Shown in pieces: positions 49,183 through 57,293 of a stretch of 64,000 bases of DNA. The position numbers were made by a program, and so were the translations under genes. Position 1 is the stretch's first letter; each line of letters opens with the position of its first letter. This DNA comes from Flavobacterium sp. J49 (GTDB lineage Bacteria > Bacteroidota > Bacteroidia > Flavobacteriales > Flavobacteriaceae): NCBI RefSeq assembly GCF_011742145.1, contig NZ_JAAQQU010000098.1:1-64000 (forward strand). The letters are read 5' to 3'. The notes under the pieces are model-generated. The model did no database searches. It had not been told where the DNA came from and saw only the letters and a program-made list of their open reading frames with translations.

Positions 49183-49365
49183 ATGAACGAGCAAAATAAT
49201 GAAAATAAATTAATCGAAGGCGAAGATTATTACTTAACACCCGAAGGTTACCGATGTTTCACCGAAAAATACCATTTAAAACGCGGTTATTGCTGCAAAA
49301 GTGGTTGCCGTCATTGCCCGTACGGATTTGATAAAAAAACAGGAACTATTAAAAAAAGTAACTAA
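49183..49365 (+). CDS. DUF5522 family small Cys-rich protein
   Basis: A 60-residue soluble protein with the conserved YYLTPEGYRCFTEKYHLKRG and CCKSGCRHCPYGFDKK. Four Cys plus a His in that region look suited to bind a metal. It is a known small domain of unknown function in Bacteroidota. It lies divergently from the HExxH gene and 92 bases before hutU. Confidence 0.85.
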   Translation: MNEQNNENKLIEGEDYYLTPEGYRCFTEKYHLKRGYCCKSGCRHCPYGFDKKTGTIKKSN

Positions 49366-49445
49366 GTTATTGGGTGACTAAGTTGCTGAGAAAAACTCAG
49401 AAACATAGCGACTCAGGCACACAGCAACTCAAACAAACAACTTAC
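49366..49445. repeat. Degenerate repeats upstream of hutU (GTTGCTGAG words)
   Basis: The words CTAAGTTGCTGAG, CTCAGAAACATAGCGACTCAG and CACAGCAACTCA are direct and inverted relatives of one another. The same word family occurs at 23497-23572. The region precedes the hutU start and should not be read as its N-terminus. Confidence 0.6.
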
Positions 49446-49457
49446 AACACTACCAAA

Positions 49458-51440
49458 ATGACCTTTCAAGAACAAATTTTACAAGGAATCCCCGCAGTTT
49501 TACCACAACCCAAACCCTACGAACCCGAAATCAATCACGCACCCAAACGCAAAGAAATATTATCCGAAGACGAGAAGAAATTAGCACTTAAAAACGCTTT
49601 ACGTTATTTTGAACCCCAACACCACGCTACCTTAATTCCCGAATTCAAAGCCGAATTGGAAACTTATGGTCGCATCTACATGTACCGTCTTCGACCGGAT
49701 TACAAAATATATGCTCGCCCTATTTCGGAATACCCGGGAAAATGCGAACAAGCCAAAGCCATCATGCTGATGATTCAAAACAATTTGGATTACGCCGTGG
49801 CACAACATCCGCACGAATTAATCACTTATGGAGGAAACGGAGCCGTGTTCCAAAACTGGGCGCAGTACTTGTTGACCATGAAATATTTGGCCGAAATGAC
49901 CGAAGAGCAAACCTTAGTCATGTATTCCGGTCACCCAATGGGATTATTCCCTTCACATCCTGAAGCACCAAGAGTTGTAGTGACTAACGGTATGGTAATT
50001 CCAAATTACTCCAAACCGGATGATTGGGAAAAAATGAATGCTTTAGGTGTTTCTCAATATGGCCAAATGACCGCCGGAAGTTATATGTATATCGGTCCAC
50101 AAGGCATCGTTCACGGAACAACCATCACCGTTTTAAACGGTTTCAGAAAAATCAAAAAATCTCCTAAAGGCGGTTTATTCGTAACTTCAGGACTTGGCGG
50201 AATGTCAGGCGCGCAACCCAAAGCCGGAAACATTGCAGGCTGCGTAACCGTTTGTGCCGAAGTCAATCCGAAAATTACCCACATTCGCCATTCACAAGGT
50301 TGGATTAACGAAGTGATACAAAATATTGATGAGTTAGTCCCAAGAGTCAAAAAAGCATTAGAAAATCAAGAAGTCGTTTCGATAGCTTATCTCGGAAATG
50401 TTGTTGATGTATGGGAAAGATTCGATCTGGAAAATTTACATATTGATTTGGGTTCCGACCAAACTTCATTGCACAATCCTTGGGCTGGTGGTTATTATCC
50501 AACCGGATTTACTTTCGAAGAATCGAATGAAATGATGGCGAATAATCCGGAAAAATTCAAAGAGGAAGTTCAGAAAACATTGCGCCGTCATGCGGCAGCC
50601 ATTAACAAACACACCGCCAAAGGCACTTATTTCTTTGACTACGGAAATGCGTTCTTGCTTGAAGCTTCACGCGCCGGTGCTGATATTATGGCCGAAAACC
50701 ACATCGATTTCAAATACCCAAGTTATGTACAGGACATTATGGGACCGATGTGTTTTGACTATGGATTTGGACCGTTCCGTTGGGTTTGCGCTTCCGGAAA
50801 TCCTGACGATTTAGCCAAAACTGACAAAATTGCCTGTGATGTTTTGGAAGAAATGATGCAAAATTCGCCGGAAGAAATCAAGCAGCAAATGGCAGATAAC
50901 ATCCAATGGATTAAAGGTGCTCAAGAAAATAAATTAGTCGTTGGCTCACAAGCACGTATCCTTTACGCCGATGCTGAAGGCCGAATCAAAATCGCGGAAG
51001 CCTTTAATCAAGCGATTGCCCGCGGTGAAATTGGCTACGTTATTTTAGGTCGAGATCACCATGACGTATCCGGAACGGATTCGCCTTACCGAGAAACTTC
51101 CAACATCTACGACGGCTCAAGATTTACAGCCGATATGGCCATTCACAACGTGATTGGAGACAGTTTCCGTGGCGCAACTTGGGTATCGATTCACAATGGC
51201 GGAGGCGTTGGTTGGGGCGAGGTTATAAACGGTGGTTTTGGTATGGTTCTTGATGGAAGTTCAGCAGCGTCAAGACGCTTAGAATCAATGCTTTTCTGGG
51301 ATGTGAACAACGGAATTTCCCGAAGAAGTTGGGCCCGAAATGAAGGTGCTATTTTCGCTATAAAAAGAGCCATGCAGACGCAACCTTTATTAAAAGTCAC
51401 CATCCCTAATATAGTTGATGATGGATTGTTAGATTGTTAG
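49458..51440 (+). CDS. hutU: Urocanate hydratase
   Basis: A 660-residue enzyme of histidine breakdown that hydrates urocanate using bound NAD. Hallmarks are MTFQEQILQGIPAVLPQPKP at the start, the glycine-rich TSGLGGMSGAQPKAG, DQTSLHNPWAGGYYPTG and the C-terminal GGGVGWGEVINGGFGMVLDG. An earlier in-frame ATG at 49374 falls in the repeat region, so 49458 is chosen. The other histidine-utilisation genes (hutH, hutI, hutG) are not in the window. Confidence 0.94.
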   Translation: MTFQEQILQGIPAVLPQPKPYEPEINHAPKRKEILSEDEKKLALKNALRYFEPQHHATLIPEFKAELETYGRIYMYRLRPDYKIYARPISEYPGKCEQAKAIMLMIQNNLDYAVAQHPHELITYGGNGAVFQNWAQYLLTMKYLAEMTEEQTLVMYSGHPMGLFPSHPEAPRVVVTNGMVIPNYSKPDDWEKMNALGVSQYGQMTAGSYMYIGPQGIVHGTTITVLNGFRKIKKSPKGGLFVTSGLGGMSGAQPKAGNIAGCVTVCAEVNPKITHIRHSQGWINEVIQNIDELVPRVKKALENQEVVSIAYLGNVVDVWERFDLENLHIDLGSDQTSLHNPWAGGYYPTGFTFEESNEMMANNPEKFKEEVQKTLRRHAAAINKHTAKGTYFFDYGNAFLLEASRAGADIMAENHIDFKYPSYVQDIMGPMCFDYGFGPFRWVCASGNPDDLAKTDKIACDVLEEMMQNSPEEIKQQMADNIQWIKGAQENKLVVGSQARILYADAEGRIKIAEAFNQAIARGEIGYVILGRDHHDVSGTDSPYRETSNIYDGSRFTADMAIHNVIGDSFRGATWVSIHNGGGVGWGEVINGGFGMVLDGSSAASRRLESMLFWDVNNGISRRSWARNEGAIFAIKRAMQTQPLLKVTIPNIVDDGLLDC

Positions 51441-51515
51441 ATTATTAGACTTACTTAGACAAATAATCACAGTGAAATTTAAATCTGACAGTCTAAGAAG
51501 TCTAACAATTAAAAA
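51441..51515. repeat. Degenerate TTAGATTGTTAGATT repeats after hutU
   Basis: TTAGATTGTTAGATTATTAGAC recurs in inverted form as GTCTAAGAAGTCTAACAATT within 75 bases. It differs in sequence from the repeats before hutU. Confidence 0.55.
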
Positions 51516-51525
51516 AAAATGAAAT

Positions 51526-52059
51526 ATGAAAACAACTAAAATTTTACCGTTACTTCTACTCTTCATCTTAGTTTCCTGCAGTTCAATAAGAGTAAACTCA
51601 GACTATGACAAACAAGTCGATTTTACGCCTTATAAAACTTATGCGTTCCACAAAACCGGAATTGACAAAGCGGAGATTTCTGATTTAGATAAAAAGCGAA
51701 TTCTGCGTTCCATTGATGAAGTCATGACGGCTAAAGGTTTTACTAAAAGTGAAGCACCCGACTTATTAATTTCGTTTTTCACCAAAGAAAGAGAAGAAGT
51801 CAATGTAAACCAATTCAATGCCGGCTGGGGTTATGGCTGGGGCTGGGGTTGGAATCCCTATTTATGGGGTGGCAATACTTCTGTTTCCCGTCATACCGAA
51901 GGCACTTTGTACATTGATATTATAGATGCCAAGAAAAAAGAGCTTATTTGGCAAGGCGAAGGCGAAGGTGTTTTAACGAAAGACACTAACAGAAAAGATG
52001 AAGTTATTAAAGAATTTGTGACCAAAATACTAGAGCTATATCCGCCGCAGAAGAAGTAA
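51526..52059 (+). CDS. DUF4136 lipoprotein
   Basis: A 177-residue protein with a lipoprotein signal (LLLLFILVSC, Cys near 18). The DUF4136 core includes DYDKQVDFTPYKTYAF and YIDIIDAKKKELIWQGEGEG. A Gly/Trp/Tyr-rich loop (WGYGWGWGWNPYLWGG) sits between them. The function is unknown. Confidence 0.88.
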   Translation: MKTTKILPLLLLFILVSCSSIRVNSDYDKQVDFTPYKTYAFHKTGIDKAEISDLDKKRILRSIDEVMTAKGFTKSEAPDLLISFFTKEREEVNVNQFNAGWGYGWGWGWNPYLWGGNTSVSRHTEGTLYIDIIDAKKKELIWQGEGEGVLTKDTNRKDEVIKEFVTKILELYPPQKK

Positions 52060-52061
52060 GG

Positions 52062-52083
52062 AGTTGGCAGTGTTCAGTTGGCA
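52062..52083. repeat. GTTGGCAGTGTTCAGTTGGCAG repeat fragment
   Basis: A short direct repeat (GTTGGCAG twice around TGTTCA). It shares GTTGGCAGTG and GTTC words with the rpoB-rpoC gap at 6038-6095. Confidence 0.5.
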
Positions 52084-52094
52084 GATTAAGATAT

Positions 52095-52124
52095 AAACCG
52101 TAATAGAAATATTGCGGTTTTTTT
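52095..52124 (+). terminator. Intrinsic terminator of the DUF4136 gene
   Basis: AAACCGTAAT pairs with ATTGCGGTTT (10 bp with one G-T), followed by a T-run, 36 bases after the stop. Confidence 0.8.
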
Positions 52125-52141
52125 ATTGCAGTAGATTTTCT

Positions 52142-52213
52142 TAGCCCGGATTGTAGTGGCATCCTTTTTCTTTGCAAAAGAAAAAGATATAACGGAAAGC
52201 CGGAAACAGCTCC
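52142..52213. repeat. Dispersed palindromic (REP-like) element
   Basis: AGCCCGGATTGTAGTGGCATCC, then the hairpin TTTTTCTTT-GCAA-AAGAAAAA, then GATATAACGGAAAGCCGG and AACAGCTCC. It keeps the GGCATCC...GATATA frame of the copy at 23644-23725 with a different inner stem. Confidence 0.7.
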
Positions 52214-52305
52214 TAAAAATAAATCTGTTCAAAGTTTTTTATGATTTTTATCACACTTGTTTGTGCTAAGATTTGTAAATTTACGAACACAACAAAAGTA
52301 TATTT

Positions 52306-54069
52306 ATGGAAGCCCATTTTGAAAGCAACCCTTTGATTGACAGATTACCAAAGCACTTAAAGCAGTTTATCAAACCGCAGGATTATAACGATTACACTCC
52401 GATTAATCAGGCTGTTTGGCGTTATGTGATGCGTAAGAATGTGGATTATCTTTCAAAAGTAGCCCATGAATCTTACCTGGAAGGCTTGAAAAAAACCGGA
52501 TTGGAAGTCGATAGTATTCCGAACATGTATGGCATGAACCGTATTTTGAAAGAAATCGGTTGGGCAGCTGTAGCCGTGGACGGATTCATTCCGCCCAATG
52601 CCTTTATGGAATTTCAAGCGTATAACGTTTTGGTAATTGCATCCGACATCCGTCAATTGGAACATATTGAATATACTCCCGCTCCGGATATCATTCACGA
52701 AGGTGCAGGCCACGCTCCTATCATTGCCAATCCGGAATATGCGGAGTATTTGCGTCGTTTTGGAGAAATTGGTTGCAAAGCCATTTCGTCTTCGCGCGAT
52801 TATGAAATGTATGAAGCGATTCGTTTGTTATCCATCCTAAAAGAAGCGGAAGACACGCCTGAAGAAGAAATCAAGAAGGCAGAAGACCAAGTAGATTTTC
52901 TGCAAAATAATATGGGAGAACTCTCTGAAATGTCCCGCATCAGAAACTTGCATTGGTGGACGGTGGAATACGGCTTAATTGGCACAATTGACAATCCGAA
53001 AATATACGGTGCCGGATTGCTTTCTTCAATTGGGGAAAGTGCATGGTGCATGACAGACAACGTGACCAAAATTCCTTATGATATTTCGGCTGCAGATCAA
53101 AGTTTTGACATTACCAAACCGCAACCTCAATTGTATGTCACACCCGATTTTGCCCATTTGAGTTTGGTTTTGGAAGAGTTTGCCAATACCATGGCTTTGC
53201 GTACCGGTGGATTATCGGGCATTCAAAAACTAATTAACTCTAAAGCTTTAGGAACGATAGAACTCAGTACCGGAATTCAAATTTCAGGTTTGTTTACGAA
53301 TGTGATTGAGCATGAAGGCAAACCGATTTATGTACAAACTACGGGCAAAACTGCTTTGTCCTATCGCGAAAAAGAATTAGTGGGTCACGGCACACAATAC
53401 CACGCTGAAGGTTTTGGTTCTCCGATTGGAAAACTAAAAGGTATTAACTTGGCGATTGAAGATATGAGTCCGAGAGATTTACGTGCGTATGATATTTACG
53501 AGGCTGAAAAAGTGACATTAGAGTTCGAAGGAAATGTTACCGTTACCGGAGAAATCATTACCGGTTCGAGAAATTTGCAAGGTGAAATTATCATCATCAG
53601 TTTTAAAAACTGTACCGTAACACACAACGACACAATTTTATTCCAACCGGAATGGGGTATTTACGATATGGCTGTAGGTAAAAAAGTGATTTCTGCTTTT
53701 TCCGGTCCGGCCGACGTGAACAGTTTTGACATGATTAATCATGTACCGTCAAGTCACACCATTAAGGCTAAAAAATCGGCTGAACGAGAAGAATTAGAAG
53801 GTTTATATCTTAATATAAGAAACATCCGTGAAGGCAAGACTGCGGTGATTTCTGTTGAAAATACTTTTGATTTAGTTCAAAGCAAACATCCTAAAGACTG
53901 GTTACTTTCCTTAGAAATAGCGGAACTTTGTGATAAAAAGGGCAACACCGAACTATTGCACAACGTTTTAATTCATTTGGAAAAACTCAAACAAAGCCGT
54001 CCTGAAATTGCGCATTTAATTTCGGGTGGATTGGGTTTGTTTTTGGAAAAAGTAAGTTTACAGCACTAA
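52306..54069 (+). CDS. Aromatic amino acid hydroxylase (phenylalanine 4-monooxygenase type)
   Basis: A 587-residue iron- and pterin-dependent hydroxylase. The iron ligands are predicted as His131 and His136 (DIIHEGAGHAPI) and Glu221 (LHWWTVEYGLIG). The catalytic domain ends near residue 350, and a C-terminal part of about 230 residues of unknown role follows, as in other Bacteroidota members; it lacks an ACT regulatory domain at the N-terminus. It likely turns phenylalanine into tyrosine. No pterin recycling gene lies next to it. Confidence 0.88.
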   Translation: MEAHFESNPLIDRLPKHLKQFIKPQDYNDYTPINQAVWRYVMRKNVDYLSKVAHESYLEGLKKTGLEVDSIPNMYGMNRILKEIGWAAVAVDGFIPPNAFMEFQAYNVLVIASDIRQLEHIEYTPAPDIIHEGAGHAPIIANPEYAEYLRRFGEIGCKAISSSRDYEMYEAIRLLSILKEAEDTPEEEIKKAEDQVDFLQNNMGELSEMSRIRNLHWWTVEYGLIGTIDNPKIYGAGLLSSIGESAWCMTDNVTKIPYDISAADQSFDITKPQPQLYVTPDFAHLSLVLEEFANTMALRTGGLSGIQKLINSKALGTIELSTGIQISGLFTNVIEHEGKPIYVQTTGKTALSYREKELVGHGTQYHAEGFGSPIGKLKGINLAIEDMSPRDLRAYDIYEAEKVTLEFEGNVTVTGEIITGSRNLQGEIIIISFKNCTVTHNDTILFQPEWGIYDMAVGKKVISAFSGPADVNSFDMINHVPSSHTIKAKKSAEREELEGLYLNIRNIREGKTAVISVENTFDLVQSKHPKDWLLSLEIAELCDKKGNTELLHNVLIHLEKLKQSRPEIAHLISGGLGLFLEKVSLQH

Positions 54070-54106
54070 TGTAACCTTTGTTACTGCGAGTCAATTCACT
54101 ACGAAA

Positions 54107-54114
54107 TATCTTTG
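54107..54114 (+). promoter_or_regulatory. -7 box of the rhodanese gene (TATCTTTG)
   Basis: TATCTTTG matches TAnnTTTG, 17 bases before the ATG at 54132. The spacing to the nearest TTG is too long (26 bases). Confidence 0.45.
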
Positions 54115-54131
54115 CTGAAAAAATTACAATT

Positions 54132-54440
54132 ATGGGATTATTAGACCTATTAGGCTTAGGCAGCAAATCGGAAAGCATTCAAGATTTTGTCAACAAAGGC
54201 GCTGTCATTATTGATGTTAGAACTGTTGGCGAATTTCGTGACGGACACATTAAAGGCTCTAAAAACATTCCGTTAGATAATATCAACGGAAAATTAGCTG
54301 AAATCAAAAAATTAGACAAACCGGTAATCGTTTGTTGTCGCTCTGGAATGCGAAGTGCGCAAGCGGCTTCTCTTTTAAAATCGGTTGGCATTGAGGTAAT
54401 AAACGGTGGTGGTTGGCAGAGCTTGGAAGGTAAGCTTTAA
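54132..54440 (+). CDS. Rhodanese-like domain protein
   Basis: A 102-residue single-domain sulfurtransferase-like protein. The catalytic Cys lies in VIVCCRSGMRSAQAA, with AVIIDVRTVGEFRDGHI before it. It starts at MGLLDLLGLG; an upstream in-frame ATG (54078) precedes the -7 box. Its last 4 bases overlap the convergent response regulator gene. Confidence 0.9.
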   Translation: MGLLDLLGLGSKSESIQDFVNKGAVIIDVRTVGEFRDGHIKGSKNIPLDNINGKLAEIKKLDKPVIVCCRSGMRSAQAASLLKSVGIEVINGGGWQSLEGKL

Positions 54441-55084
54441 ATCAAATTGTTGTTTTTCGCTTTTTGAATGGCTTCGAGTTTGTTGTGTACCTGCAATTTG
54501 GTATAAATATTCTCGATATGTTTTCTAACGGTTGACGGTGAAAGGAAAAGATTGTCGGCAATGACATTGTAGTTTAAACCTTTGCTGAGCTGTTCCAAAA
54601 CCTCAATTTCTCTTGAAGTCAATTTGATTTCATCCTCACATTTTTCTTCAAAGTTCACCGGATTTCTAAGCAATTTGAGTGTCTTCAACGCTATGGAAGG
54701 ATTCATCGCTGCTCCACCATTCAAAGTTTCAATAATCCCTTGATAGAGTTCTTTGGGGTTGACTTCTTTGAGCAAATAACCGTCGGCTCCGGCTTTAATG
54801 GCATTGAAAATATTTTCATCATTATCAAAAACGGTCAGCATAATGATTTTGATTTGCGGATATTTCGACTTAATGATTTTAGTAGCTTCAATACCGTTGC
54901 AAACCGGCATCTCGATATCCATCAATATCAAATCGATACACTTGTTGGCTTCCAGCTTTTTCTGTAAATCGTTACCGTCAATAGCGGTAAATTTCACAAC
55001 CATATCGTCAAAAAAGGAAAGCTTTTCGGCTACTGCTTTTTGCAAAAAAACATTATCGTCTACTATGGCTATTCTGATTGACAT
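54437..55084 (-). CDS. LuxR/NarL-family response regulator
   Basis: A 215-residue regulator. The receiver domain (1-120) has IAIVDDN, the phospho-acceptor Asp in LILMDIEMPVCNG and the Lys of GADGYLLKEVNP. The DNA-binding HTH domain (about 150-212) has LTSREIEVLEQLSKGLNYN and SPSTVRKHIENIYTKL. It starts at MSIRIAIVDDN; a longer start at 55105 is unlikely. It lies downstream of two histidine kinases and is their likely partner. A 247-base leader with palindromes precedes it. Confidence 0.93.
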   Translation of the reverse strand: MSIRIAIVDDNVFLQKAVAEKLSFFDDMVVKFTAIDGNDLQKKLEANKCIDLILMDIEMPVCNGIEATKIIKSKYPQIKIIMLTVFDNDENIFNAIKAGADGYLLKEVNPKELYQGIIETLNGGAAMNPSIALKTLKLLRNPVNFEEKCEDEIKLTSREIEVLEQLSKGLNYNVIADNLFLSPSTVRKHIENIYTKLQVHNKLEAIQKAKNNNLI

Positions 55085-55142
55085 GGCGAAAAAATTATAT
55101 AACAAATTTGACTATTTTTTTTGAGGTAACCCACTGATTTAC

Positions 55143-55245
55143 AAAAAAAGTCCTTTTCAAAATGTGATTTAGCTTGAATAAACCTCAAAATGAAAAGGAC
55201 AACAATAAAAACAACCTAAGTGTTTTTTCTGTAAAAATCAATACC
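55143..55245 (-). ncRNA. Candidate small RNA or leader RNA of the response regulator
   Basis: The hairpin GTCCTTTTCA (55150-55159) with TGAAAAGGAC (55191-55200) closes a 31-base loop and is followed on the minus strand by seven T. It lies inside the response regulator's upstream region, 65 bases before the ATG. A transcript from upstream would end here as a short RNA, or the hairpin would attenuate the regulator gene. No small open frame was found. Confidence 0.4.
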
Positions 55246-55250
55246 ACTTG

Positions 55251-55270
55251 ATTAATCAAATTTGATTAAT
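55251..55270. promoter_or_regulatory. 20-base perfect palindrome upstream of the response regulator
   Basis: ATTAATCAAA followed by its exact reverse complement. It lies 17 bases from the TACG-type 16-mer at 55288, on its downstream side for the minus strand. It could bind a dimeric regulator or be part of a promoter; the function is unknown. Confidence 0.5.
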
Positions 55271-55279
55271 TCATTCCAC

Positions 55280-55308
55280 AAAAAAAATACGTCAAATGAC
55301 GTATTTTT
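55280..55308 (-). terminator. Intrinsic terminator of the histidine kinase operon
   Basis: The stem is built from the 16-mer TACGTCAAATGACGTA (55288-55303) extended by A/T pairs and followed by a T-run on the minus strand, 24 bases after the kinase stop. Confidence 0.7.
55288..55303. promoter_or_regulatory. 16-base palindrome, copy 1 (possible operator)
   Basis: TACGTCAAATGACGTA lies about 200 bases upstream of the response regulator. It is one of three near-identical 16-mers (others at 59570 and 60203). It also forms the kinase terminator stem, so an operator role is inferred, not shown. Confidence 0.5.
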
Positions 55309-55331
55309 ATCAAAGTGGTAAACCGAAAAAA

Positions 55332-57284
55332 TTATTGATTTTTCAGTTGGATACTGATTTTTGTACCGGTTTCTTTTGCGGAAATAATCTCGAACAACCC
55401 ACCATTATCGGCTATGCGTTTGCGCATATTATGGATTCCGTTGCCAAATTCTACCTGTTCCATGTCGAATCCTATTCCGTCATCTGCAATTGTGATTGAA
55501 ATGACACTGTCTTTTGGCGTTATACTAATGCTGATCTTTTTCGGGTTGGCATATTTGATACTGTTATTAATGGCTTCTTGAATCGTTCGGTACAAATTCA
55601 TGCCTTCTACTGATGTAAATTTTATGTTTTTGAGTGTTGCATCAACGTCAAAATTAAACTGAATGTCTTCTTTAGCTTCTTGCGCTTTCTCGATAAAATT
55701 GTGGATTCTGGCTTGTAAATCTTCAAACGTGATTTCGCTTTTATTCATCGCCCAAATCGTGTCGCGAAGCTCTATAATCGTAGATTTGGCAAAATCACTA
55801 ATCCCAGACAATTTTGAATCCAACTTGGCATTTTGAATATCAAAAGCATATTTGATATTGTCTACTGAGGAAATAATGAAGGTCAATTGGGAACCAATAT
55901 TATCATGCAAATCGCGGGAAATATCTAAGCGTTGTTCTTGCAATTTGTTTTGGGTTTCAATTTTGGCAATCGCTGATTTGAGTTCAAACTCTTGTTCTTG
56001 CTGTTTGTTTTTGAGTTTTTGCTGGCGGTAAACCAAATAAATTATCACTAGCAATGCTAAGGAAATCAGACCTAAAATTAAAAATTGGGTTTCTTTTTTC
56101 TTAATTTCCAATTCACGTGTGGCGATTTCGGCTTTTGATTTCTGGATGAGTCGTTCCTTTTTCTCGGTTTGGTATTTGGTTTCTAATTCTGCTGTTTGTT
56201 TTTCGGCTTTGCTGACTAATAATTGTTCGTCTAAAACAGCCAATTTGTCTAAATAAAAATCCACACTGTCGGGCTTGTTCAAATACGAATAAACTGTGAT
56301 CAAAGACTTATAATTTTTCTGGAGTTTCTCGTTGTGATGGGTTTGTTCATAAAATGATTTGGTAGAAACCAATAGCTTTTTGGCTGCTATATATTTTTTA
56401 TTCGTGATCAATTCCAAAGCTAAATTTAAATCGAAATTGGCTTTGTCTAAGTCGGAGTTGAGTTCTTCCCTAACTTGTTTTGATTTTTCATAAAGAGCTA
56501 AAGCATCTTTAGACTTCTTTTGCTCCGATTTGATGGAAGCGATGTTGTTAAACCCACTCGAAATACCTTTTTTATTACCAACCGCCGTACAAGCTTTTAC
56601 GCTTTTGTCATAAAATCTTAAGGCGTTTATCGTGTCTTGCATGTGCAAATAAACATTCCCGAGATTAAGGCAAGAGACACACAATTCTTCGGTAAAATTA
56701 TTCTGCTCCTGATACAGAACGACCTCATTGATGTACTTTAAAGCCTTGGGGTAATTTTTAAGCTTGAGGTGAATTAAACCGATATTTCCTTTGATGATGC
56801 TGGTGTTTTTTTCGTCTTTAATTCCTTCAAAGTATTCTAATGCTTCAAGAAAAGAAGCCATTGCCTGTTTGTATTGGTGTGTCTTTTCATAAATATTGGC
56901 CAAGTTATTGTTGATTTTGGCCACGCCTTTCAAATCATTTCTGAGCTTTCTGATTTTGTAAGCAGTTAAATAATTTAATTTAGAATGGACAAAATCGCCT
57001 TTGATAAAATAAACTGCGCCTATATCGCTGTAAACTTGTGCCACCAAAGCAGAATCGTTTAATTTCTTAGATTCAACCACGGCTTTTCCGCCATAATACA
57101 ACGCCGAATCAATGCTGATTTTAGAATAATACCAAGTCAAATCGGAATAAATCGAAGCCGTTTTTTTGGCATCGGGATTGGCTTGCAACTCTTTTTTTAA
57201 TTTGTCTATAATATCCTGGGCATTTTGGGCATTTACTGCTTGCGTTATCAGTCCCAAAACAATAAACAGCAATCCTTTTTTCAT
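55332..57284 (-). CDS. TPR-containing sensor histidine kinase (copy 1)
   Basis: A 650-residue protein with a signal peptide (through QAVNAQ), a periplasmic TPR array (about 25-340), a membrane span (FLILGLISLALLVIIYLVY, near 385), a coiled coil, a HisKA_3 dimerisation domain with the phospho-His in SRDLHDNIGSQL, and a HATPase domain ending in GNGIHNMRKRIADNGG. It resembles the next kinase very closely from the membrane span on. Its ATG is chosen at 57284, 10 bases after the other kinase's stop; an ATG at 57293 would abut that stop. Confidence 0.93.
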   Translation of the reverse strand: MKKGLLFIVLGLITQAVNAQNAQDIIDKLKKELQANPDAKKTASIYSDLTWYYSKISIDSALYYGGKAVVESKKLNDSALVAQVYSDIGAVYFIKGDFVHSKLNYLTAYKIRKLRNDLKGVAKINNNLANIYEKTHQYKQAMASFLEALEYFEGIKDEKNTSIIKGNIGLIHLKLKNYPKALKYINEVVLYQEQNNFTEELCVSCLNLGNVYLHMQDTINALRFYDKSVKACTAVGNKKGISSGFNNIASIKSEQKKSKDALALYEKSKQVREELNSDLDKANFDLNLALELITNKKYIAAKKLLVSTKSFYEQTHHNEKLQKNYKSLITVYSYLNKPDSVDFYLDKLAVLDEQLLVSKAEKQTAELETKYQTEKKERLIQKSKAEIATRELEIKKKETQFLILGLISLALLVIIYLVYRQQKLKNKQQEQEFELKSAIAKIETQNKLQEQRLDISRDLHDNIGSQLTFIISSVDNIKYAFDIQNAKLDSKLSGISDFAKSTIIELRDTIWAMNKSEITFEDLQARIHNFIEKAQEAKEDIQFNFDVDATLKNIKFTSVEGMNLYRTIQEAINNSIKYANPKKISISITPKDSVISITIADDGIGFDMEQVEFGNGIHNMRKRIADNGGLFEIISAKETGTKISIQLKNQ

Positions 57285-57293
57285 ACACAACAT

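Noticed and set aside
49374..49457. Longer N-terminus for hutU
   Set aside because: It would translate the repeat region; the family starts at MTFQEQ.
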